A stretch of 64,000 bases of DNA from Anoxybacter fermentans (GTDB taxonomy: Bacteria; Bacillota; Halanaerobiia; DY22613), in assembly GCF_003991135.1 (NCBI RefSeq), contig NZ_CP016379.1:2294001-2358000 (forward strand). The letters run 5' to 3'. Made by a program: the position numbers and the translations under genes. The notes below the pieces were generated by a model that saw only the letters and a list, made by a program, of their open reading frames with translations, did no database searches and had not been told where the DNA came from. Shown here one piece after another: positions 9,266 to 16,496 of the stretch (positions are counted from its first letter, which is position 1; every line of letters starts with the position of its first letter).

Positions 9266-11079
9266 TATTTATCCCCCCCAATAATACTAAATTCTTTTGC
9301 CTTTGTCCAGAATTCGTTTACATCCTGAACTACTTGTTCCTTATCATTTATCTCAAAAGATTTCATCATTTCCTGAATGGTTTCTTCAAAAGTTTTACCT
9401 TCTGCTATACAACGCATAATAAATAATGAAGTATAGTTGCATAATACTACTTGACTTTTCCTACTTGAATAAACTAGATATTTTTCACCAACTTCCTTAA
9501 CTATTAATGGTGAAAGATTATCTGATTCATCATTTTCAAAAAAATTATCTACTTCTGCAATATAGTTTCTAACATTTTCCTCTGGTAAAAACTTAAAGTT
9601 AACTAATTTCTTAAGTAATGATACCAAATCCCTGATTATCCGCTGGAATTCTACATTATACTGTTTTGCAAATTTGGTTCCAATTTGATTTATAGTTAAA
9701 CCCTGAGCAATTTCTTTTAACATTAGATACCCCATCTGATTTATTATTACAAAAGTATTTCCGGGATTCGGATGTTTACCTAGGACGCAGAGAGAATAAC
9801 GAATAAACTTTCTAATTACCCCAAATATCTTAAGTTGTTCCGCTCCAACTTCTGATGCATTTTCCGGAAATTGTGAATATAACTTATTCGCAATATTCGG
9901 AACTAACGGCCAACTTATTTTTTCTTGACGTTCTAACCATTTTGTAACAAGAGGACAGCGAATATCAGGTGCAGCAAGAGATTTTGTTAATCCATAAACT
10001 GAACTTCTACAACCCGACAAGCAGATTGGTTTAATAGGACAACTTTTGCATGGAGAAATGTCATCAGTTTTGATTTGCCTGAGATATGTCAAAAGAAGAG
10101 AACGTTGCCAAACATCAGCCACTCCGTGTTCGATAACATTTCCACAACGTAATTCCGGGAAAGAAGACATCAGATCACATGGATAAAGCCAACCTTCAGA
10201 ATCAATTGCAGCAGTATGTACTCCGGCTATGCAAGTTCCACATTCTGGAGTTATTTCCGGCATTTTTCCCCATAAACGAGGATGATATGCATCTTCTATC
10301 CTATCCAGTAATGGAAGATAGGTTTGCCATCCACCATGCCACATACCTCGAACATTGAATTGTATTTTCCCCTGTTTCATTTTATCAGTAACTTCCCGAA
10401 CAAATTTAGTCCATAAAGGATAAGATATTATTGCTGATTCAGGACTACGTCCCACTGGAGCAAGTTGCCCTACTGTAATACCGGAAGCACCTGCTTCCAC
10501 TACAATCTCAGCGGTCTCCATAAACCAGTTGATAGATTCGGTTGTCACCATAAAGTTAGCTTTAACAGGAACACCAGCTTTACTTAAAATACGGATTGCA
10601 CCAATAGCAGTATCAAAAGCACCGGGAACACCTCTAAAGTGATCGTGTTTATCACGAGGACCATCAACACTAATATGAACACTTATTTCTTTGCCATAGT
10701 TTGATAATTGTTCTGCAAACTCTTCTGTAATATTGGCACCATTTGATGCTATTGAACATGGCATACCCAAATTAATGATTCGGTCAACTATAGTAAGCAA
10801 ATCTGGTCTTAAAGTAGGTTCACCACCAGTTAAAGCAATTGTCAAACATCCAAGATCAGCAAGCTGTTCTACAATCGACAACCACTGATCAGTAGTCAGT
10901 TCTTTCAAATCATCTTCAAGAGCTTTTGCACAGCAATGCGGACATTTTAAGTTACAACGTCGTGTTACTAAAAGTTCAACTTCCGCCGGAGGACCGACAC
11001 AAGTTATAGTTTCATTAAAAGTAAAAACATCAATTTCCCCAGGTTTAGCTCCTGCTGAACAGTTGTTCTGATTTAACAT
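9265..11079 (-). CDS. Radical SAM/SPASM peptide maturase with two C-terminal PqqD-like domains
   Basis: A 604-residue enzyme. The radical SAM cluster motif is C42-NLK-C46-PH-C49, with GGEP at 85-88. A SPASM domain provides further cysteines for auxiliary clusters (C280, C283, C301, C344, C347, C353, C357, C375). Two PqqD-like segments follow at about 432-500 (MLKEIAQGLTINQIGTKFA) and 528-600 (IMRCIAEGKTFEETIQEMM). SPASM enzymes such as PqqE, StrB and the cyclophane synthases install C-C, C-O or C-N bonds in peptides, and the PqqD domain holds the leader. It begins 111 bases after the 29-codon gene with GGAG eight bases upstream of its ATG. It is the probable core enzyme of the peptide pathway. 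Confidence 0.9.
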   Translation of the reverse strand: MLNQNNCSAGAKPGEIDVFTFNETITCVGPPAEVELLVTRRCNLKCPHCCAKALEDDLKELTTDQWLSIVEQLADLGCLTIALTGGEPTLRPDLLTIVDRIINLGMPCSIASNGANITEEFAEQLSNYGKEISVHISVDGPRDKHDHFRGVPGAFDTAIGAIRILSKAGVPVKANFMVTTESINWFMETAEIVVEAGASGITVGQLAPVGRSPESAIISYPLWTKFVREVTDKMKQGKIQFNVRGMWHGGWQTYLPLLDRIEDAYHPRLWGKMPEITPECGTCIAGVHTAAIDSEGWLYPCDLMSSFPELRCGNVIEHGVADVWQRSLLLTYLRQIKTDDISPCKSCPIKPICLSGCRSSVYGLTKSLAAPDIRCPLVTKWLERQEKISWPLVPNIANKLYSQFPENASEVGAEQLKIFGVIRKFIRYSLCVLGKHPNPGNTFVIINQMGYLMLKEIAQGLTINQIGTKFAKQYNVEFQRIIRDLVSLLKKLVNFKFLPEENVRNYIAEVDNFFENDESDNLSPLIVKEVGEKYLVYSSRKSQVVLCNYTSLFIMRCIAEGKTFEETIQEMMKSFEINDKEQVVQDVNEFWTKAKEFSIIGGDK

Positions 11080-11115
11080 ACTATCAGCTCCAATTTTTTA
11101 TTTTAATTATAATTT

Positions 11116-11136
11116 AATTGGAAAGAAGGATCTTGT
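11116..11136. repeat. Inverted repeat arm downstream of the precursor gene
   Basis: AATTGGAAAGAAGGATCTTG plus one base is the inverted partner of 11359-11379, with one mismatch in 21 bases. The arm lies between the 29-codon gene and the radical SAM gene. Confidence 0.8.
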
Positions 11137-11190
11137 ACAAATTACGGTCTCTATAGATCAAATTCTAGTTAAAAATTTAAATATCATAGT

Positions 11191-11280
11191 TTATGTTAAA
11201 TCAGACTCTTTATCCCACATAGTGGTAAAAGCAACAGTTGGGGATTCGTATTCAATTATTGGTTTTTCATATTTCCTCAT
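11191..11280 (-). CDS. Candidate RiPP precursor peptide, 29 residues
   Basis: An ATG at 11280 is preceded by AAAAAAGGAGGTG with AGGAGGT seven bases from the start, the best ribosome binding site in this region. The frame encodes 29 residues and ends with TAA at 11191-11193. The N-terminus MRKYEKPIIEYE looks like a short leader of the PqqA kind (basic and aromatic, with KP and then hydrophobic residues). The C-terminal part FTTMWDKE carries one Trp, one Phe and several Thr, Asp, Lys and Ser but no Cys. The stop lies 111 bases before the radical SAM/SPASM start in the same direction. The single WDK triplet fits the aromatic-X-X substrate motif of three-residue cyclophane synthases. No homologue can be looked up here, so the call rests on the ribosome site, position and composition. 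Confidence 0.75.
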   Translation of the reverse strand: MRKYEKPIIEYESPTVAFTTMWDKESDLT

Positions 11281-11309
11281 TTAAAACACCTCCTTTTTTA
11301 AGTTGAAAA

Positions 11310-11344
11310 TAAGAAAAGATTATAAAAAATATAATCTTTTCTTA
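11310..11344 (-). promoter_or_regulatory. Perfect 15-bp hairpin in front of the precursor ribosome site
   Basis: TAAGAAAAGATTATA (11310-11324) and its exact reverse complement (11330-11344) surround five bases. Read on the minus strand the hairpin is followed by TTTTCAAC and then by the AGGAGGT of the 29-codon gene. It could be a weak AT-rich terminator or attenuator, or protect the 5' end of the short message. Confidence 0.5.
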
Positions 11345-11358
11345 TATATATAGTTTAA

Positions 11359-11379
11359 ACAAGATCCTCCTTTCCAATT
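11359..11379. repeat. Inverted repeat arm upstream of the precursor gene
   Basis: This arm (ACAAGATCCTCCTTTCCAAT plus one base) is the inverted partner of 11116-11136. Together the arms enclose 222 bases that hold the hairpin and the whole 29-codon gene. The right arm contains a Shine-Dalgarno-like GGAAAGGAGG when read on the minus strand. Confidence 0.8.
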
Positions 11380-11424
11380 TTGAAATTTTAACAATATTCA
11401 AAATATTTAATTTATATTTATTGA

Positions 11425-11609
11425 ATCTATAATTAATATTGTAAAAAAAGCATTTTCTAGCTCTGTTGAATTAGTTGCGAACTAAAAACCAAAGAAAGGA
11501 GTCCAGCAAATGCAAAATAATAATATCATAAAATTTCTTGATTTGCCAGACATTATCGCAACCGAAATTATTTCAACGACGGACAGGTATATTTTTATTG
11601 CTGAAGCAA
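11425..11609 (+). mobile_element. 5' remnant of an ISL3 element
   Basis: The sequence is nearly the same as the upstream end and first 30-odd codons of the intact ISL3 copy at 56379-57773: end sequence CTATAATTAAT, then GTTGCGAACTAAAAACC, GGAGTCCAGCAAATGCA, and a start reading IIKFLDLPDIIATEII. Homology stops abruptly after the codons for AEAK at 11609, where another IS-like end begins. It is a fragment and cannot move by itself. Confidence 0.85.
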
Positions 11610-11612
11610 AGA

Positions 11613-12275
11613 TTATATAGCCCCCCTAATAAATTTGGAGAAACTGTGTTTAAATGACATAATTAACTTAAAGGGGGTTTTAATTATGAAACGTAAAAAG
11701 TATTCTGATGAATTTAAACAACAAATTCCTGAAGAATGTAGATTAATAAGTAATGTTGCTTTGATTGCTCGTCGTCATGAAATTTCTAAGAATACAATAT
11801 ATACCTGAATTAAAGCCAATCGTAAAAAAGGTTCTACTAAATCTTTTCCCAGAGATAAAAAACAATATCAAGAAATAGTTAAAAGATTGGAAAAGGTAAG
11901 TACTGAAAATGATATGTTAAAAAAGCTTCTTACTGAAAAAGAATTGGAGTTGGCTGTTCTTAGAGATCTCAGAGATATGGTAAACCCTCAATTACCGACA
12001 AAGTCATAATAGCTAAAAAATGGATAGAACAGGGATATAAAGCCTGTCTTATTCTTAACTTTATCCCCATCAACTTATTATGAAAATATTTTAAAAAACT
12101 GAAAAAACAGGCTAATAACTCAAAATCTTCAGGAAGGCCTATACCTGGTTATTCCTTAACAAATAAAGGGATAAAAGTTCCCGATGAACAGATTAAAGAG
12201 TGACTGTGTGAACTTATTGCAGGTGATGGATTTTCAAAGAGCGTTATGTTTCTTGAGAATTCATCTGCATAAAAT
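11613..12275 (+). pseudogene. IS3-family transposase remnant (orfA and start of orfB)
   Basis: From 11686 the sequence reads MKRKKYSDEFKQQI, a typical IS3-family OrfA start with a helix-turn-helix. A TGA replaces the expected Trp of the NTIYTW motif, and the frame goes on to the coiled-coil part KDKKQYQEIVKRLEK and NDMLKKLL. The OrfB part begins with VIIAKKWIEQGYKA and has two further stop codons before homology is lost near 12275. The DDE catalytic core is missing. The left end CCCCCTAATAAA joins directly to the ISL3 fragment. Confidence 0.78.
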
Positions 12276-12549
12276 TATAGCAGTTAAATTTTAATTTGTC
12301 AATTATTTTATTTATATATATATAAGTGAATTTCTTAAAAACAAAACTTAATATATCAACATTTTTCAAAACAAAAGAAAAACTTCACCCATATTATGTC
12401 GCATATATTAGTAACCAAACCAAAAGTCGGCATAAAGTGAAATCACAAAGGATTTTACAATTTTGATGGAATACCAATGTGTAAGGGTGTGGATACGAAA
12501 TGGTATATTGGGGACATGAAAAAGGTAATAATAAGTTTACAACCTCTAA
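12276..12549. other. Non-coding stretch after the IS scars
   Basis: No gene with a usable ribosome site was found on either strand. A plus-strand stretch around 12448-12520 can be read as GFYNFDGIPMC...KWYIGD, which looks like a shred of a further transposase, but it has no start and is too short to name. Confidence 0.4.
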
Positions 12550-13335
12550 TTAACTACTTGCACTTGTATAAAATCTCAAAGCCAAATTCCAGAACCATTT
12601 AGAAACCCCAAAAAGTAAAATTGTTAAAACAACACTGATGAAAACATACTTAACTTTAATACCTTCTATAAGTATTTGGGCAGGATAATTTATAATTATA
12701 ATGATAGGTATCACAAAACTGAAAATAAATTTGATTCCACCTTTAAAAACCGAAGCTGGATATTTACCATATGAAATTATTTCCATTATAATAAAATAAA
12801 GCCCTTCTACTTTTATTGTCCAGATTACCACACTCATAAAAATCAATAATAATGCATACCCAAGCAAAAGACCATTAATTAGCAAAATTATATAAACAGC
12901 ATAATCAAAAAAACCCGGGTGAATATTTAATTGTTTTAAAGCATGAAATAAAAGTGGTAAAGCTGCAAAACTACTTAAAATATGTCCAAAATTAATATAT
13001 CGGGTTGATATATAAAATTGTGTACTAATTGGCTTTAACAAAATATAATCCAGATCTCCCTTATTTACATAATGTTGTAAACCCGGCAAATTGTTTGCAA
13101 ATAATCCGTAAAAAAGACCTGTGAAAATTTGATTTGTTGCTATTAAAACAATTACCTGAAATTTATTCCAATCTCCAATGGCATTAACATTAGCAAAAAT
13201 AGCATTATACAGTGTCAAATTAATTAAAAAAAATAAAAGTCCTTCACCTAAAGTAACCAGAAAATTTTCTTTAAAATAAATATCGCGGGTTAAATTGTTT
13301 TTTAAAAAACACCAGTATAACCGGATATATTGCAT
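12550..13335 (-). CDS. ABC-2 family permease, second subunit
   Basis: About 261 residues with six predicted membrane segments, of the ABC2_membrane_6 (DUF990) type that works as a heterodimer with a sister permease. The start is set at the ATG (MQYIRLYWCF) at 13335 because GGAGGG lies eight bases upstream; the longer frame from 13350 would use the ribosome site itself as codons. The stop of the preceding permease lies just upstream. With 13340-14134 and 14148-15125 it forms a complete exporter. Such COG4586/4587/3694 systems have few known substrates. It could belong to the peptide locus, which follows in the same direction beyond IS scars. Confidence 0.85.
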   Translation of the reverse strand: MQYIRLYWCFLKNNLTRDIYFKENFLVTLGEGLLFFLINLTLYNAIFANVNAIGDWNKFQVIVLIATNQIFTGLFYGLFANNLPGLQHYVNKGDLDYILLKPISTQFYISTRYINFGHILSSFAALPLLFHALKQLNIHPGFFDYAVYIILLINGLLLGYALLLIFMSVVIWTIKVEGLYFIIMEIISYGKYPASVFKGGIKFIFSFVIPIIIIINYPAQILIEGIKVKYVFISVVLTILLFGVSKWFWNLALRFYTSASS

Positions 13336-13339
13336 CTTC

Positions 13340-14134
13340 TTACCCTCCAATTGCTCTATAAATTCTAATCCCTTTTTTCCAAATTAGTTTACATATCAGA
13401 TGAAAAATCAATATCCACATTAGCAAAACTACAAAATGTTGAGCTAAGTTTACTGTTGTTACCTGGCCCAGGTAAATTTTAATAGGAAAATATACCATAT
13501 AAGAAAAAGGAGTAAATTGTAATAAATATTTCAGCTGGCCCGGATACCAATCTAAAGGAATAATACTACCTGAAAAAAGCTGTAAAACTAAAGCCTGAAA
13601 ATAAAATAACCCTTCAGTATGTTCCCACCAAAAAGCAATAAGACCTAATAAAAAGGAAAAATAAAAACCCATTATACTGGCCAAAAATAAACTTATCAAA
13701 AAAATAAGCAAATTTAAAATTGAAAACACAGGTAGCAAAAGACCAGGCAAAAATATAAACATCATCGAAAATATTATCAAAATCAATGTAATTAATACCA
13801 CTTTATCAGATAAATGAAAGGATAAGTGAAGCCACATGTATTTGATAGGTTTCAGGACATGACTATTAATTTTACCATCTCTAATCTCTTCTGAAACTAC
13901 CCACGATATTTCAGAATGAAGTAATGTAGATAATAAATAAGCTAAAATATAATATGTAAAAATCTGATTAAAACTCATACCATTTATAATAGAATGTTTT
14001 GAATAAATCTCTTTCCATAAAAAAAACAGAGCAAATAGAGGTAAAATTCCTGATAAAAGAGTCAAAAAGAAATTAAGCCGATATTGCAACAAATTTCTAA
14101 TTTTAATCAAAAATAATGCTATATATTTTCTCAT
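13340..14134 (-). CDS. ABC-2 family permease, first subunit
   Basis: About 264 residues with six hydrophobic stretches, starting MRKYIALFLIKIRN. The ATG at 14134 has GAGGGG nine bases upstream, and the gene follows the ATPase with a gap of about 13 bases. It resembles the partner permease of ABC2_membrane_6 systems (COG4587-like) and carries the conserved amphipathic entry helix followed by the first membrane span. Together with the next gene it should form the heterodimeric channel of the exporter. The transported compound cannot be told from sequence. Confidence 0.84.
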   Translation of the reverse strand: MRKYIALFLIKIRNLLQYRLNFFLTLLSGILPLFALFFLWKEIYSKHSIINGMSFNQIFTYYILAYLLSTLLHSEISWVVSEEIRDGKINSHVLKPIKYMWLHLSFHLSDKVVLITLILIIFSMMFIFLPGLLLPVFSILNLLIFLISLFLASIMGFYFSFLLGLIAFWWEHTEGLFYFQALVLQLFSGSIIPLDWYPGQLKYLLQFTPFSYMVYFPIKIYLGQVTTVNLAQHFVVLLMWILIFHLICKLIWKKGIRIYRAIGG

Positions 14135-14147
14135 ACCTGTCAACCCC

Positions 14148-15125
14148 TCAATTATAAGCTCTTCCTAAATATTCCTCGAGAATATTATCTATAGGTACAT
14201 CTTCTACCACCAAATTTTCTATTTGAGTATTTACCGCAGAAATTTCCTGCAAAAATCTACTAATTAACTGATTAGGAATTTTATATGTTGCTTTAAATAC
14301 ATCAGATTCTAACAACATTTCATTCCATGTATCTGGTAATATTCTTAATTTTTTTGCAAAAACAGTTACCTTTTTATATAATTGATGCTCCTTTATAAAT
14401 TCACTCAGTGAATTGTCGTATATTTTTTCACCTTGATTAAGAATAACAATCCGGTCAGCCAGATTAGTTATGTCCTGAATATAGTGACTGGTAATTATTA
14501 CTGTTGCATTATTTTCCTGCACATATTTTTTAATAAATTGACGTATCATTTTCTGTGAAATTATATCCAATCCTAATGTCGGTTCATCCAGAAAAATAAC
14601 TTTTGGAAAATGTAATAAAGAATTTATCAGTTCACATTTCATCCTCTGACCAAGAGAAAGATTTCGCACCTGAGTATTTAGCAAATCCTCAATATTAAAA
14701 AGATTAACTAAGTACTCCAAATTATGCTTATACTCTTTATTACTAATCTGATATATTTCCTTAGTTAAGTTAAATGACTCAATGGGCGGCAAATCCCACC
14801 ACAATTGATTTTTATTTCCCATAACCATCGTAATCTGTTTTTTAAATTCCGGTAAACGTTCAAAAGGTCGATAACCTAAAACACTAATTGTTCCACACGT
14901 TGGATAAAGCAAACCTGTCAAAAGTTTTAATAAAGTAGTTTTGCCAGCACCATTAGCCCCAAGTAATCCAACAATTTCTTTCTCATTTACTGTTAAACTT
15001 ATGTCTTTTACAGCCTGGATTGTTTTTGTGTTTGAATAAAATAATCCTTTTAATGCACCTTTAATTCCAGGTTCTGTTTGTTTAATCCGATACTCTTTAC
15101 TTACTCTTTCAACCTTTATTACCAC
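14148..15125 (-). CDS. ABC transporter ATP-binding subunit (COG4586-like)
   Basis: A 325-residue ATPase with Walker A GANGAGKTTLLK, an extended Q-loop region with NKNQLWWDLPP, the signature LSLGQRMKCE, Walker B VIFLDEPTLGLD and switch TSHYIQD. The WWDLP segment after the Q-loop and the LSLGQ signature are typical of the COG4586 group, which always pairs with two permeases of the kind encoded next. It is the first gene of a three-gene operon with its own promoter at 15355-15383. Role: energises an exporter of unknown substrate. Confidence 0.88.
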   Translation of the reverse strand: MVIKVERVSKEYRIKQTEPGIKGALKGLFYSNTKTIQAVKDISLTVNEKEIVGLLGANGAGKTTLLKLLTGLLYPTCGTISVLGYRPFERLPEFKKQITMVMGNKNQLWWDLPPIESFNLTKEIYQISNKEYKHNLEYLVNLFNIEDLLNTQVRNLSLGQRMKCELINSLLHFPKVIFLDEPTLGLDIISQKMIRQFIKKYVQENNATVIITSHYIQDITNLADRIVILNQGEKIYDNSLSEFIKEHQLYKKVTVFAKKLRILPDTWNEMLLESDVFKATYKIPNQLISRFLQEISAVNTQIENLVVEDVPIDNILEEYLGRAYN

Positions 15126-15354
15126 AATTTGAACCCCCCCTTACATAATTTATAGTTCTAAAAATTACATAAAGTTAGCGGAAAGATAAAGACAAACTAT
15201 TAACATTTTATAAATATCCAGCTACAATTTGGAAAGTAATTTACAGCATCAACTGGATAAAAAGAACAATAAAAGAAATTCGTAAATAATATACTAAAAA
15301 ACAATTATTCTTCTTATAAATTTTATTATTAGTTCAAATTTTTCTTTGCTATAT

Positions 15355-15383
15355 ATTATATATTTTTTTAGTTTTAATGTCCA
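15355..15383 (-). promoter_or_regulatory. Sigma-A promoter of the ABC exporter operon
   Basis: On the minus strand TGGACA (15378-15383) and TATAAT (15355-15360) are 17 bases apart. Transcription would start near 15348, leaving a leader of about 220 bases before the ATPase gene. Nothing else is seen in 15126-15420. Confidence 0.6.
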
Positions 15384-15424
15384 TACATCTTTATTCTTCT
15401 TGTTTCAAGTTCATTTTAAAAAAT

Positions 15425-15452
15425 CAGGCTCTCCAATATAAGGAGAGCCTTA
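15425..15452 (-). terminator. Terminator of the ribose operon
   Basis: GGCTCTCC and GGAGAGCC form an 8-bp stem around about seven bases; on the minus strand it is followed by GATTTTTT. It lies about 45 bases after the rbsB stop. Confidence 0.82.
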
Positions 15453-15496
15453 GAAAACGTGTTATGTTATCAGATCTAAAATATCCTATCTTGATT

Positions 15497-16399
15497 TCAC
15501 TCTACAACTAGCATCAAAGGTACTGGTATATATTCTTCCACTTTTCCACCATTAATAATCTTTTGAGCAGTTTCTACAGCCATTTGACCCATTAAAGCTG
15601 GCTTTTGAGCAATAGTTGCAGCCAATTTACCCTCTTTAATAGCCTTTAAGGCATCATTAATAGCATCAAATCCAACAACTATGATTTCATCTAATCGTCC
15701 TGAAGCTTCAATAGCTTCTAGCGCTCCAAGAGCCATAGAGTCATTATGAGCAAAAACAGCATCAATATTACGATGAGCCTGTAAAATATTCTCCATTACT
15801 GCCATACCTTCTGCTCTATTAAAATTGGCTGGTTGACTAGCAATAATTTTTATATCAGAATAATTTTTTAACCCTTCATGGAAGCCTTTACCTCTATCCC
15901 GTGCAGCTGAAGTACCCGGAATACCTTGTAATTCTACAACATTACCTTTTCCGTTAAGTTTTTTGGCTATAAATTCTGCAACCATTTTACCTCCAGCTAC
16001 ATTATCAGATGCTATATGACATGCAACTTTACCACCATTAGCACCTCTATCAACAGTTATAACAGGTATTTTAGCTTGATTAGCTAATTCAATCGCTGAA
16101 ACTATAGCATCGCCATCTACAGGGTTAATTATCAATACATCTACCCGTTTCATAATTAAATCCTCAATACTGCTTAATTGTTTAGCTGCATCATCCTGTG
16201 CATCAACGACCAATAACTCTATACCCAATTTGTTTGCTTCTTCTTCAGCACCATTTTTTAAATCAACAAAAAATGGATTGTTAAGTGTAGAAATTGCAAG
16301 CCCTACTTTTACGCCTTTAGCCATAACAGTACCGCTCAAGACTAAAATAATTGACAATACAAAAATTATCATAATACTCGCAAATCTACTTTTTAGCAT
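15497..16399 (-). CDS. rbsB: Ribose ABC transporter, substrate-binding protein
   Basis: About 301 residues of the periplasmic-binding-protein type (Peripla_BP_4). The ATG at 16399 (MLKSRFASIMIIF) follows AAAGGAGG and gives a proper signal peptide of about 27 residues ending VMA-KG; an earlier in-frame start at 16456 would put a basic non-signal stretch in front. Mature sequence begins VKVGLAISTLNNPFF, the standard RbsB opening, and contains VDVLIINPVDGDA and VDRGANGG sugar-contact motifs. It binds ribose outside the membrane and passes it to RbsC/RbsA. It is the last gene of the operon, about 100 bases after rbsC. Confidence 0.93.
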   Translation of the reverse strand: MLKSRFASIMIIFVLSIILVLSGTVMAKGVKVGLAISTLNNPFFVDLKNGAEEEANKLGIELLVVDAQDDAAKQLSSIEDLIMKRVDVLIINPVDGDAIVSAIELANQAKIPVITVDRGANGGKVACHIASDNVAGGKMVAEFIAKKLNGKGNVVELQGIPGTSAARDRGKGFHEGLKNYSDIKIIASQPANFNRAEGMAVMENILQAHRNIDAVFAHNDSMALGALEAIEASGRLDEIIVVGFDAINDALKAIKEGKLAATIAQKPALMGQMAVETAQKIINGGKVEEYIPVPLMLVVE

Positions 16400-16496
16400 A
16401 AATCTTCCTCCTTTTTTATTATATTTGGTCCCCTTCCTCTTCACTTTCCTCACCAAACTCTAATTAAAGTTTAAAGCTTCACCTCCTTAATAAGTT

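Noticed and set aside
9265-11079. Reading the SPASM enzyme as an anaerobic sulfatase maturase
   Set aside because: No sulfatase is encoded nearby, the C-terminus carries PqqD-like domains that such maturases lack, and a short peptide gene precedes it.
11191-11280. The 29-codon frame as mere spacer between operon leader and maturase
   Set aside because: A near-perfect ribosome site with ideal spacing and a Trp/Lys-bearing Cys-free end before a SPASM/PqqD enzyme is better explained by a precursor gene.
12550-15125. Naming the upstream exporter a daunorubicin-type drug resistance pump
   Set aside because: The ATPase has the COG4586 features and two ABC2_membrane_6-like permeases; no drug specificity can be seen.
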